Origin: Platerodrilus igneus
Taxonomy: Eukaryota > Arthropoda > Insecta > Coleoptera > Lycidae
NCBI GenBank assembly: GCA_036346225.1
Contig: JARFIW010001111.1
Coordinates: 744,001 to 808,000, forward strand
Reading direction: 5' to 3'
Length of the DNA stretch: 64,000 nucleotides
Part shown: positions 32,260-42,573 of the stretch, piece by piece
Layout of the letters: the number at the start of each line of letters is the position of its first letter
Numbering within the stretch: the stretch's first letter is position 1
The notes under the pieces: generated by a model
What the model saw: only the letters and a program-made list of their open reading frames with translations
Told to the model about the DNA's origin: nothing
Databases searched by the model: none
Program-made: the position numbers and the translations under genes

Positions 32260-34110
32260 ATAACGTTACAAGTCTAGATATTAAAGGTGCATTTGATGCT
32301 GCGTGGTGGCCCTCAATATTAAATACATTGAGAAATCTAAAATGCCCTAAAAACTTATTCAAATTAACACGTAACTATTTCGTAAATGGAAGCGCAATGA
32401 TCAAACAAAACACTTTTTTTATTGAAAAATTTTTATCAAAGGGATGTCCCCAAGGCTCATGTTATAGTCCAATTTTATGGAATGTTAACTACGACCCATT
32501 ACTAAAACTGCAGTATCACAAAAAAACTAAAATTATAGCATTTGCAGACGACCTGATTTTACTTATTAAAGGAAAAAATATCATAGAGTGTGAAAACTAT
32601 GCCAACATAGAATTAAACAAAATATCAATTTGGATGAAAAATCATAAAATGAATTTTAATGAAAACAAATCAAAAGTGATGATTATATCAAGAAAAAGAA
32701 AGAATATTAGACAGAATATAAAAATTTACCTGAATAACAAAACTCTAGAAGTAGTTCAAAATTTGAAATATTTGGGTGTTTGGATAGATGGAAAATTTAA
32801 TTTTAATAACCACGTAACACAAATTACAACAAAATGCCTAAAAATAATAAACGAACTATCAAAATTCGCTAAGATGAAATGGGGATTACAGTACAAGGCC
32901 TTGAAAATAATCTATGAGGGAGCCGTATTACCTTTAGTATCATATGGAATACCAGTTTGGATAGAGGCTCTATCAAAAAAGACCAATCAAAATAAACTGG
33001 AAAGGGTACAAAGGCTTATGAATTTAAGATTATCCAAAGCACGCCGAACCCTATCGTACGATGCATCTTGCATTATTGCAAATACTACACCAATAAAAAT
33101 TAAATTAAGCGAAAACGCAAATTTATATAAAATAACAAGAAACTTAGAGCCAACATACAAATTTGATACCCAAACATCAAAAAATAGATATATACAGCCA
33201 GCAGATATACCACAAATTGATGAAACATTAGATAATTTGACTTATACTTATAAAGCTTACACAAAAGGCATCAAAAAAGATGGAACAGTAGGAGCAGGAA
33301 TTGTTTTATGCAAACATAATAAAATGATATCAAAATTTAAATTCAGGCTAAATGATAAATGTACCATAAACCAGGCTGAAACCTTAGCAATTGCCAACAC
33401 TTTGGAAAAAATATTAGAAAAATCACATATCCCAGATGGAAACGGAAAACTAGCTTTATTTACTGACAGTAAAATAACAATAGAAGCATTAAAAAATCGG
33501 TCAAACAACAATAAATTGATAGATAAAAACAGATGCCAAATTAACAGTTTAACCAGAACCAAATGGGCAATTCATTTTGAATGGATAAACACACATGACG
33601 ACATCAATACTAAAATGGTAGATGAACTCACCAAAGAAGGAGCGCAACTACCAGATGATGAAATCATATATAATTTTATTCAAAAATCTGAAATATTAAA
33701 AACATTAAAAGCACAAACCATAATAAAATGGCAAAATATTTGGTCAAACTTCACAAAAGGATCTGAAACAAGATCATTTTTCCCAACAGTTAAACATCGT
33801 AGCAATATAGTTTTGCCTATTTCACCTGAACTAACAATAATACTAACCGGACATGGGAGGATAAGAAGCTACCTATATAGATTTAAATTGAATTTCAATT
33901 CTAGATGTATGTATATGTGAATTAGAAGAACAAACAGTAGATCACCTAATATTCAGATGCCCAAAATTAAAAATAGAAAGAGAAACCTTGATAAACAATT
34001 TAATAACAAATAAAGGAAACTGGCCAATTAGAAAAGAGGACTTAATAAAATATCATTTACATTCATTTATTACTTTTGTCAAAAAAACTAATTTTGAAGT
34101 GCTATGTGAG
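32260..34110 (+). pseudogene. LINE ORF2, RT C-terminal half, RNase H and CCHC end
   Basis: RT resumes with SLDIKGAFDAAWWP (motif A), GCPQGSCYSPILWN (motif B) and IIAFADDLILL (catalytic FADD box), then the thumb (NLKYLGVWIDGKFNF). An RNase H domain follows at about 33,260-33,650, with GTVGAGIVL, an E in INQAETLAIAN, and ALFTDSKITIEAL. The histidine block (FEWINTHDDINTKMVDELTKEGA) closes it. A frameshift near 33,905 precedes the C-terminal zinc motif (CELEEQTVDHLIFRCP), ending at about 34,110. Motif A with the DIKGAFDAAWW wording is R1/LOA-like, and an RNase H is found in only part of that group. Confidence 0.9.
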
Positions 34111-34972
34111 TAAAGTTGCCTGTAATAGTTCCAGTGTACAAGAAACTGTAGCGTGATAAATTAAAACAATATACAAAGACATTGTAACTTATAAAATATA
34201 CTTAGTTTCTATATGTATCGAACTTAATTAGTTAATAGTGATAATTATAATTCTTATGTATATAATTTAAGTACTTTTGATAATTAACAAACTTTTTATT
34301 TAGTAAGTATTTTTAATCACAATTATTCAAAGTGGCAATAATGAAGCAAAACAAAGGACAATAATTTATAGACAAATTAATTTAATTCTATGTATATTAT
34401 CCATTTCATATGATTATATTAAGCGTTTACTTTATCGATAAAACTAAAGATTAAAATTTCTAGATTACCACAAATTAGGTAAATAATTTGTAATTTAAAA
34501 AAAAATTATAATATTTTGTGTAATTTATGATACTCCTTAGTTACTATTGATATAAAGAAAATTAATTTTAATATTGATTTATAATTAAAAATTCCTACTT
34601 TAAAAAATTAGATTTTCATAAATAATGAACTTTTGGCTTAGTTAAGTATTTCCATTACAATTATTCAAAGTTCACTATAATAAAACACAACAGAAGACAA
34701 AAATTTATAAACAAATTCGCTCCGTTGTATTATATTATCCATTAATTCATATGTTTAAGGTTTATATTTTTACAATAAAAACCATCAGTTAGATAATTTG
34801 TAATTAAAGAAATAATTAAAATGTTTCATTTAAATTATATTAATCTTTAGTTATTATTGATATAACAAAGACATTGTTAATATGTTAATATCTATTAGCT
34901 TAACTTATGTATGTTATGTATGTATTATTACTCTGTAATGGAGCATACTGAAATAAAGAAATTTATTAAAAA
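34111..34972 (+). other. LINE 3' untranslated region with an internal duplication
   Basis: About 860 bp of AT-rich DNA run from the ORF2 end to an A8 run at 34,969, preceded by AATAAAG. Two diverged direct copies of about 300 bp lie inside. The blocks ACAATTATTCAAAG, ATTTATA.ACAAATT, TATTATCCATT, AGATAATTTGTAATT and TAGTTA.TATTGATATAA occur in the same order at 34,319-34,557 and 34,656-34,866. Confidence 0.75.
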
Positions 34973-35011
34973 AAACACACACACAAACACACACACACCC
35001 ACACACACGCG

Positions 35012-35057
<46 letters not shown>

Positions 35058-35094
35058 TACATACATACATACATACATACATACATACATACAT

Positions 35095-35142
<48 letters not shown>

Positions 35143-35166
35143 CCGCGCTTCCTCACACACATACAT
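34973..35166. repeat. (AC)n(ACAT)n(AC)n microsatellite at the LINE 3' end
   Basis: CA, CATA and CA runs directly follow the LINE A-run. Reading frames through it on both strands are repeat products. Confidence 0.95.
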
Positions 35167-36024
35167 ATTTTTGGTTGTTTTTTCTTTTCTTTAGTTTTGG
35201 TACTACTTACTTATAATTTTATTTATAGATTAGAGTTTTTTTCTTTTTAGTTTTATTTTTCCATTCGTTTTATTCCACCTTCCTTTCCTTATCCTTTTAC
35301 TGGTTTTCCTACTGCTAGTTTTCTTACGAACTTAGTTAAATTTTTTCGATCTACTTCCTGTGATAAGTACCTTCTAGACCTTTTTTCTTTTCTTCGGAAA
35401 TCATGACTTAGTCGACTTTTAAGCCTAGTTAGCTATTCTTTTCTACAATTGTTCGTTTAATACAATTTTTTGTTACCACAAATTGAAGTATCTGAACTGT
35501 TCTATCCAGCATTGTCATTGTTCCTTTGCTTACTTTGAGGCTTGACATGTATTGTCTCGTTATAGCTTGTACTGTTGGTTTTCCCCCTCGCTCTTTTTCT
35601 TACTTTGTGTTTTTTCGCGAAAAAACAATTTCTTTTCTTTAGGTGGAAAACTTTATTGTTTCTTTACTAGAGATATCCGTCCTGTCACGACTTTTTGTAA
35701 TGTTAGGTCATTCCATCTTTGTTCTCGGTAATTACTACCTTATACCTTTCCCTCCTCTATATCTTTTACACTTCTTGACTTGGTACGGTGTACTGGCCTT
35801 TAAACCGGATAAAACTCTTTTGTTAAGTCTTGAGTTTTTCTTGTAGTTTTGTAAGATGGTTTTTTATTTATTGTATTAGTGTGTACTGGTCCTTTAAGCG
35901 TGATAAAAATTCTTTTATTGGTTTTTAATTTTTTTGTAGTTTTTAAACGAATTTTGTTTTGCTTTGTTTTATTAGTATACTGTGACTCCGTTGCTTCTGA
36001 TTCCTATCCCGACCTTTTAATTTT
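35167..36024. other. T-rich 3' interior of the 16-kb LTR element
   Basis: No gene is recognised. Two diverged tandem copies of about 95 bp lie at 35,783-35,878 and 35,880-35,972, built on TGTACTGG.CCTTTAA and TTTTTGTAGTTTT. The frame at 35,643-35,846 is hydrophobic but has no recognisable family. Confidence 0.45.
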
Positions 36025-36036
36025 GGTAAGGGGGAA
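36025..36036 (+). other. polypurine tract
   Basis: GGTAAGGGGGAA stands two bases before the 3' LTR and would prime plus-strand DNA synthesis. Confidence 0.65.
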
Positions 36037-36038
36037 TT

Positions 36039-36352
36039 TGTAATGATCAAAACCCTGTAAGTAATTTTTTCTGCATGAATATTTATTCATTCTACCTCTA
36101 TTTAAAACACCCTAAAAATTTATAAACAAATTCATAGAAGCCATCGATCAACAAGCTCAATTTCCTGCCATTTGAATTAGTGTTATTTTATATAATTTCT
36201 CAAGTAACTACTCTATAAAATTTTGTCTTATAAAATCAAACAGCTGCTTAGAAAACTTCACATTACAAAGTCGCTACAAATACATTCTACCGCCCATAGT
36301 GACTACATTTTAATTACAGTTGCACATAAATACACAGCGGAATACCGTAACA
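36039..36352 (+). repeat. 3' LTR (314 bp) of the 16-kb element
   Basis: It begins TGTAATGATCAAAAC and ends ACCGTAACA. It matches the ends of the 5' LTR but lacks that LTR's central 1.2 kb. ATTT follows as the target duplication. Confidence 0.7.
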
Positions 36353-37056
36353 ATTTGCATTTGTGTCTGTTTTGCCACCAAGGTAAATTATATTGGGCTC
36401 GTCTCAGAAGACGTTGTTCACAAATTTTTAGTGATTGCAGTACTAATTTTGTAGGTGCCAGGCGACAACTTACCAGTTACATACGTAACGCGGCCACGTG
36501 TGAAAATATAGTAAGACTGTTTAATCCTACCGACACTACTCATTTCGGCGGTTTATGAGAGAGCGGGGTTAAATACATTTGGCCCGAATTATCGGCAACT
36601 AAATCTGCACCTTTGATGAACTTTATACAGCTTCAACTAATATCGAGTCTCTGTTAAATTCTCAGCCACCTCGGGCTCTCAGTTACAACGGTAACGATTT
36701 TCTATCTTTAACTTTTGGTAATCTTTTAATCACGGAGATTCTAATTGCAGCTCTTGATGAAGATTTATCTCAGGCTACATTACTTCTACGAAATAAATGA
36801 AAACTTCTGTAAAAGCTCCAGTAAAATTTTTGGACTTGCTGGAATCAAAAATATTTACATACCCTTCTACAACAGGCAAAATGACAGCAAAACAACACCG
36901 TTCAGCAAAACCTGACGGACACCTTAGTCTTCGTTAAGGATGAACTATTTCCCTTCATAAAGTGAAAGTTAGATTGCATTTCCAAGCTCCGACGGAGTTG
37001 TACAACTTGTAGAAGTTATGATTGTCAAGGGCACATTTAAGTGATCTATTGTCAAG
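36353..37056 (+). pseudogene. BEL/Pao integrase, core and C-terminal part (split gene)
   Basis: This continues the integrase cut at 20,141. It opens with CVCFATK, the block before the first catalytic residue. The frame to 36,558 holds FSDCSTNFVGARRQL (second catalytic D) and a THFGG end. After a stop at 36,558, WESGVK-like sequence would carry the E. Decayed frames then show LLNSQP (family LLNSRPL), LSLTFGNLL, DTLVFVKDELFP and a final LVEVMIVKG-like end. Several stops are present. The LTR junction follows at 37,248. Confidence 0.75.
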
Positions 37057-37247
37057 TTGACACCGATATTATTGGCGTAACGTGTATTTAGTTTTGTATA
37101 TCTTAGAGTTTTGCTTATATACATATGCACATTTACATTTCCTTTTTTTATTTAGTGTATACTCAATTTTCCTAATGGTCAAATTCCACGTAATTTTTCT
37201 TACCTCACCCTTTCTTTCTCTAAATTTCTAAAATTTGGTGGGCGGTA
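37057..37247. other. BEL/Pao 3' untranslated stretch and purine tract
   Basis: No coding content. It ends in TTTGGTGGGCGGTA, the purine-rich junction used by the BEL/Pao LTRs of this window. Confidence 0.55.
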
Positions 37248-37480
37248 TGTTCCGTTACGACTATAGTGATAGTTGTAACAAGACATTTTTAAACTTAAAA
37301 GTGCGCGCACAATTGCTCGAGCCAGTGCAGTATGACGCGTCTTCAGAGAGTTGGGGTCCGCAATCTTTGTACAGTGTAGTTGCATAAACAAAGCGCGCTT
37401 AACCGCGGGGATGCTTATTACCGAGGTGCACTAAGATGTGACTTTATTCATTCACAAATCCACAAAACCAAGGTTAGTAC
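37248..37480 (+). repeat. BEL/Pao LTR (3', part)
   Basis: It starts TGTTCCGTTACGAC after the purine junction. A GGTTAGTA sequence near 37,473 resembles the splice-donor position seen in the other LTRs. The right end cannot be set from one copy. Confidence 0.6.
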
Positions 37481-37734
37481 TATGTATTTAATTCCCTTTA
37501 TCGTTTTCCTATACGCGTGCCGCCTGGGTACCCATTTCTTGTTATTTAGTTGGTGTTTTTTTCAAGAAAATTTAACTGTGAATCTACCTTGTACATAACC
37601 AAAAATCCTATTCCTGCTACACTATCCATCACCTATTGCTATCATCACCTAGGGGGCCTACAAGTCTTTTTGCACCGAGGCTTACTCTCTTACGTTTAAA
37701 TTACAAATTCTTACGCTTAAAAAAGTTCATAAAT
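37481..37734. other. unassigned
   Basis: No gene or repeat match is seen between the BEL/Pao LTR and the lone gypsy-type LTR. Confidence 0.4.
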
Positions 37735-38448
37735 ACATCGCGCAAGCGCGGAATAAACGACGCCACGGGCAGGTGGTAGCTCCAGCTTTACACAGGCTTT
37801 AGCGCGGCCATCTGACAATGACGTCACCAATTCACAAATTTAATACGCCATTAACGGAAAATAGAAATTTAAGACAATAGGTTATATCAGCGAACAAATT
37901 AAACAATGGAGTACTTACATAAGAAATCCGAACGTCCTGCGGGGTTGTGTTAAAGTTGGCTTCTATTGAAATCCATCAGGGCTACTGATGGCCCTTTTAA
38001 GGCAATTAACGGAGGGTACGCCTGACGTTCATCCAAAACGCTCCGACCAGCTACGGCAGTCATGGGCTCGTTCATCTAGGGTCGTGGGCTGCTCCAAGGT
38101 CGTATCCATATTCCTATATGCAGCGGAACGATAGGAAGGTTTAATCAGGCAAAGACAGACAAAGATAAGCAAAGGAAATCTACATAATAAAAATAAAGAT
38201 ACGATACCAAGCACGACAACTGCACTCTTCGAAGATCCAAGGCAAACAGCACGTTACAGAGACTCACGGAAACACTTCCCCCACTTTTTCTTTCACGCGT
38301 CGGCGCGAAGTTATTCGTCCAACCCACTTTTGACGTGACGGAAATACGCGCACCGAGTCTTTTGAATTTATGGCGCGAAACTTCTGCACATCAAAATTAA
38401 CCTAAAAAAATGTTTAAGTGCCAATTTATTGGCACGTAACAACTCCTG
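37735..38448 (-). repeat. lone diverged LTR of the TGTTACGTGCC family
   Basis: Read on the minus strand it starts at 38,448 with TGTTACGTGCC. It then shares with 2782-3391 the blocks TTTCGCGCCATAAATTCAAA, CGCGTATTTCCGTCA, CGCGCCGACGCGTG and GGTATCGTATC, ATTATGTAGATTTCC, GTAAGTAC and TGACGTCATTG. The left limit is approximate. No element interior adjoins it, so it is best read as a solo LTR left by recombination, clearly older than the 610-bp pair. Confidence 0.7.
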
Positions 38449-39029
38449 CTTAGCCGTTACTGTTCTGAGAATATTACTAAACTCACTAGTTTTTATTCTC
38501 GAAAGAAAAATGTTTAACACATAATATAAGAAAAGTAACACTGATTAATGAGTTTTTGCAAGAGTGTTTTATTATTGTTATAGTAAATTTATACCGTATA
38601 AAATCGCTAGCTTGGTAACATTATCCTTATTTTTGACAGCTAAAACTTTAACATAAAAAGTCGGGTTTTATAGCAAATTAATTTATAATTGTGTGTTGTA
38701 TTTGCTAGAAAACCGAGATAATTTTACCTAATCTAAAGTGTTGCAGTCTACTATGTACCACGTAGAGCCGATTTTTCAATCAAGGTTCAAATCATCGTTG
38801 AGCTGAACTGACCTCGACCGTTGATTTTAGATCATGGCATGGCCCATTTTTTAATATTATATACTGTTAAGTTCCCATGAACCAGAATTTCTTGTCGCTT
38901 GTATAAAGTTGGCAATAAAACGTCATCGTAATGCTAACGTCAGTTGACAATTTTACTGTCAAATTCTTGACGATCGTTTTGTTTACTTTTAAGTCAAGAT
39001 TATTTATCAAATAAATAGAATCTGCAAAG
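38449..39029. other. unassigned, upstream of the Myb/SANT pseudogene
   Basis: AT-rich DNA without an open frame of note. It could include the former promoter of the gene at 39,030. Confidence 0.35.
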
Positions 39030-39483
39030 ATGCACGGAATTTTAGTGCTGTGGAAGAACGATTATTGGTGATCGAAATTGTGTAAATATATTCTATATTA
39101 TTTTGAACCATAAATTATAGGTATCATTGGTAGCCAAATATAAAAATACTATAGATAATAACAAAACCGATGATGTTACTTCGCAAACTAAAGAGTAAGC
39201 ATGGGTAAAACTCGCCGAGGAATTCAACGCAAATGGCGATACTACTCGCGATTTCATTAGCCTCAAGCGAAAGTACGATAATCAACAAAAAAACGAACAA
39301 AAAAGGTATTCGCTGCGGAAAAATGTTACGTTAGATCGTGGTGGGGGCCAACCAACTAAAATAGTGATAACAGAAATTGATAATTCCATAAAAGAAATAT
39401 TGGGAACACAAGTAGTAGACATGAATTCTGAATTTGATTATGATGCAACCATAAAGAATATACTATTAACAGGTCATAATTAA
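39030..39483 (+). pseudogene. Myb/SANT-like (zeste-type) DNA-binding protein remnant
   Basis: Exon 1 (39,030-39,079) reads RNFSAVEERLLVIEI after a one-base shift from the ATG at 39,030. A GT...AG gap of 41 bp (39,080-39,120) leads to exon 2 (39,121-39,483), with KYKNTIDNNKTDDVTSQTKE, AWVKLAEEFNANG, LKRKYDNQQKNEQKR and DRGGGQPTK. The order is that of the Myb/SANT-like domain of zeste-type and Harbinger-associated proteins, which bind DNA through a tri-helical fold and end in a (T)GGGP segment. An in-frame TAA at 39,196 and the early shift disable it. The intron is unusually short and could instead be a small indel. No Harbinger transposase is nearby. Confidence 0.7.
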
Positions 39484-39704
39484 CAACCCAGCTAGCAGAA
39501 ACACGTGGAAATAACGTCAAATGTAGGTTGCAGCTGGCGTAACACTGCATCAAAATGACGTGAAAGAGACGACATTTTATAAACGTCATAGTGACATCAG
39601 TAAATAAGATGTCAGAATGTAGTCTCTAACTAGTCACCTATATGACGTTACAATTTTTGACGTCAAAAAACATTATTTGGAAAACCAGAATTGTCATGAT
39701 TCGG

Positions 39705-39708
<4 letters not shown>
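39484..39708. other. GACGT-rich stretch
   Basis: At least seven GACGT/ACGTC cores occur within about 150 bp (39,510-39,665), including TGACGTCA-like sites. No gene is seen. Confidence 0.45.

Positions 39709-39755
<47 letters not shown>
39709..39755. repeat. (AT)n microsatellite
   Basis: TA dinucleotides of about 46 bp. Confidence 0.95.
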
Positions 39756-39756
<1 letters not shown>

Positions 39757-41105
39757 GTTTTATTATTATTATATTCTATTCTTCTTAGAAATATGCATTT
39801 ATATTTTCATTTATGTAAAAATTGTAGAATAATAGGTATAATAAAAGTATTTTACTGTACCATGCCAATTGACCGAAGCATGGCAATGTGACAACGTGCT
39901 TTTCACTTTATAGAATACTTGTGTTTACTTTACTCTGAAAACACATTTTATTATTTCTTGGAATTAACTTTGATTCCGAATATATATTTACGTTTACTCT
40001 TGTACTAGAAAATAAAACTAGATACAGAGATTATTATATTTATTTACGATTTTACTATTTATCTACGTTGTATAAATAAATACGTTTACTGTAATTTTCT
40101 GTTTGGTTGATTTTTTCTTTCAAAACAACTAATGTGGATTTGAACCCATGTCAGAAATGTCTTCTATCTATTTTTCCTTATATTAATACTTCCAAAATTT
40201 TCTCCTGCTTTGTTTTGGGTTATCAAAAAGATTAATATAAAGTTCCCTTTCATTATCTTCTAGTCTGCAGCATAAATAAATAAGACCTGCAGGTGCAGAC
40301 GTATCCAATTTGACTTGCTTTTAAATTGCCATAAGGTTAGCTCTGGTATGTATTTTTCTATCTAAAAGCATAGTATTATAATAAAAATAATATTGTGGGA
40401 ATCTCACCCTACCTGTAAGATGAAAATTTGCCTGTTTAAACCTGTTTTTTAAACAAAAAATGGTAAGATAAAAAATTAATTTGGATGTGTTTCATTGAAA
40501 CATGTGTTTTATAAATTGGTAACACGATTGATTTTTGCAGGGTTTAAAAACTGTTGACTCGGAAATATTAACCCAAAAAGAAAATACCTTGCCTAATACT
40601 TTTATGCTAAAAATACTTACTACTAAACTTTACCTCAGAAATATATTTTAGTTTAAGATGTAAATATAAATTTCTATATAAATGCAACATCGAATACGTT
40701 CTGAATTTGTCTTGAGCTCCAGATGTCTTTTCCCCTTCAACATAAAAAACAACTGGAAGCCGGAATGTCTTTAGATGAAATCAAATAGCTTTTCATTGCA
40801 ACTATTTGGTGGACCAAATGTTCGTCTATTTAGATGATGACTTGTTTGACAGCAGCAGATGCTTTTCCTGCTGAACGCCAGGCGCAAATCAAATAAGTAC
40901 TGGGATATTTCTTGCCTCAGGTATGAACTTTGCTGTGATTCCTTTGAATATCAATGATAGTAGTAATCTAACCTACCTTTAATAAATATCTAAATTATCT
41001 AAGTGTGTATTTACAACAGTACCTTGTCTTATTATCTTAATAATATCTAAATTACCTACTTGAGTATTCACAATATTATCTTGTTTTTTTGCTTATCATA
41101 CATAT
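39756..41105. other. AT-rich DNA left of the long-TIR element
   Basis: No supported gene. The stretch 40,715-40,920 is less AT-rich and could be an exon or degraded element, but no frame stays open. Confidence 0.4.
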
Positions 41106-41136
41106 AGTTAAAGTAGAGTATAATTGACAATCCTGG

Positions 41137-41235
41137 CGCCACATTTGCTCCCAAAACCCACATTTGCTCCCACATTTACATGTAAATCCCCATAAGGAGC
41201 AAATGTGGAGGAATCCACATTTGCTCCCACATCTA
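41137..41235. repeat. iteron-like CCACATTTGCTCCC repeats
   Basis: Three direct copies of (C)CACATTTGCTCCC and two more, one shortened and one inverted (GGAGCAAATGTGG), surround the palindrome ATTTACATGTAAAT. The block lies 25 bp from the element end, and its mirror image lies in the right arm. The position suggests a protein-binding site for end recognition or replication start. Confidence 0.7.
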
Positions 41236-41350
41236 AACCAAATAGTTTTCTTCGACTAGCCATTTTTATCTTTCATCTGAACCAAAAGTTTTCTTCGACT
41301 AGCCATTTTTTATCTTTCATCTGAACCAAATAGTTTTCTTTGTCTAGCCA
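41236..41350. repeat. three ~45-bp tandem repeats in the TIR
   Basis: Units read AACCAAATAGTTTTCTTCGACTAGCC and continue with ATTTTTATCTTTCATCTG. The copies are more than 90% alike, and the mirror copies lie at about 54,030-54,145. Confidence 0.8.
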
Positions 41351-41766
41351 ATGCATCTTTTGAGATAAACCTATCTTGTTTGGTATTAATTAACATTAGA
41401 ATTTTCTCAGCTACCCGAATCTCTAGGAATTTTTCGATTGCATCACCCCAAGGAGCTACCCTGATTTTAAGATTTCTTACCTGTAGCGACTTTTGATCGT
41501 TCTTATAAATTTTTATACATGCAATACATCTTGTTAGGCTAGAATTTTATGTAGAATCCGAATCTGTAAACAGATTTAAAACAGGACCACCCTACCATTT
41601 TACACACACCTCTAAATTATAACTTTCCTGCAGCTTATACCTAAAAGAAAATCTAAAACCATTCTTAAAACTTTTTATTACAGACAATTTTACTAATACA
41701 GTTTAAATTTTGTAAACCACATTTCTAAATACATATTCACAATTTTTATTTTGAACCTAGAACTTC

Positions 41767-42573
41767 TCATATCGGCTCATACTTATTAATATTTATTTCT
41801 AAATAGAGCACCTTTTCCAAAGACCAACCGGACCCGCATGTTTCAAATTCCTCTGATTTTGTTCTTATGGTTTCGCTTAAGACCTCGTACATATTTTCCA
41901 GATTACTAGAAGACGTTATAACCACATTTTTTGTGTTAAAGGATTTCACATCGGTAGTCTCTTCCCCGATTTTGGTGTAAACGCCGTAGAGTTCGCAATA
42001 GACTTTTACTGCTGTATGTTGTATTCTTTTTTCATTAATTAATCGAATAAATCGCTCTTTCTGCTTCCAAAGAAACTCGGGCACTCCATCGTCGACACTG
42101 GCGTTCTTTATGCGATAGCTAGCCATACGGTTGTTAAACGATGTGCTAACCATTTCTACACAATCGTCGCTAGTAGCGGTAACTGATGCATTTTTATGTT
42201 TGTTGCTCCTTAAGTGTGCGGCATAGGTAGTTTTTTCCATTTCGAAATCGCATACTTTACACATAATTCGTGGTTGTTTCGTACAAGGCCCTTTAACAGC
42301 TGGCGGAGCTGAACGTTTACGGCTTAATGACATACCGTGCTGTTTTTCCTTGTGTCGCTGTAAGTTGCCCATTCTCGTAAAAGCGATACCGCAAGTCTCA
42401 CAGTTTAAGTACTTTGCTGTGGACGGATGTATAAGCTTAACCTTGGACGATGTTACACCACAACATTTGTTCTGGTGCCGTTTGAGAGCATCCCTCCTGG
42501 TAAAGTAGACGTGACACAGCTCGCATTTAAAAACGTTTGCAGATACCATTTTAGTACAAAACAAAATCCGCAC
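41767..42573 (-). CDS. C2H2 zinc-finger protein, N-terminal type of polymerase-linked proteins
   Basis: An intact frame of 268 residues. Finger 1 is CELCHVYFTRRDALKRHQNKC (last ligand C), finger 2 CETCGIAFTRMGNLQRHKEKQH and finger 3 CKVCDFEMEKTTYAAHLRSNKH. A basic link (SLSRKRSAPPAVKGPCTKQP) lies between fingers 2 and 3. The C-terminal domain (FNNRMASYRI, VKVYCELYGVY, DVKSFNTKN, GSGWSLEKVLYLEININKY) matches proteins that, in insects, lead into a family-B DNA polymerase. Here the frame ends soon after NINKY, so the polymerase part is absent. The last 220 residues lie in the left TIR; the first 48 lie inside it, so only this arm has finger 1. The ATG at 42,573 is used; another at 42,549 is possible. 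It reads outward. A DNA-binding role at the iterons is an inference. Confidence 0.8.
   Translation of the reverse strand: MRILFCTKMVSANVFKCELCHVYFTRRDALKRHQNKCCGVTSSKVKLIHPSTAKYLNCETCGIAFTRMGNLQRHKEKQHGMSLSRKRSAPPAVKGPCTKQPRIMCKVCDFEMEKTTYAAHLRSNKHKNASVTATSDDCVEMVSTSFNNRMASYRIKNASVDDGVPEFLWKQKERFIRLINEKRIQHTAVKVYCELYGVYTKIGEETTDVKSFNTKNVVITSSSNLENMYEVLSETIRTKSEEFETCGSGWSLEKVLYLEININKYEPI

Larger units (their letters stand above)
20142..36352 (+). mobile_element. 16.2-kb LTR element inserted in the BEL/Pao integrase
   Basis: The left end is TGTTACG and the right end CGTAACA (TG...CA). ATTT stands at 20,138-20,141 and again at 36,353-36,356 as a 4-bp target duplication. A primer-binding site follows the left LTR (21,667) and a polypurine tract precedes the right LTR (36,025). 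The integrase frame of the host BEL/Pao element is continuous once the insert and one ATTT are removed. The interior contains a nested LINE and much unassigned DNA. I recognise no gag-pol of its own, so it is a non-autonomous (TRIM/LARD-like) or badly decayed element. Confidence 0.75.
41112..42428 (+). repeat. left terminal inverted repeat
   Basis: It pairs with 52,956-54,268 over about 1315 bp. Most differences are single-base changes in homopolymer length. From the outside in it contains the iteron-like block, the 45-bp triple repeat, an ATCTGTAAACAGAT palindrome (41,562-41,575) and the 3' two-thirds of the zinc-finger gene. Confidence 0.85.

Noticed and set aside
34911..35216. Long cysteine/valine- and threonine/histidine-rich frames
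   Set aside because: They translate the AC/ACAT microsatellite.
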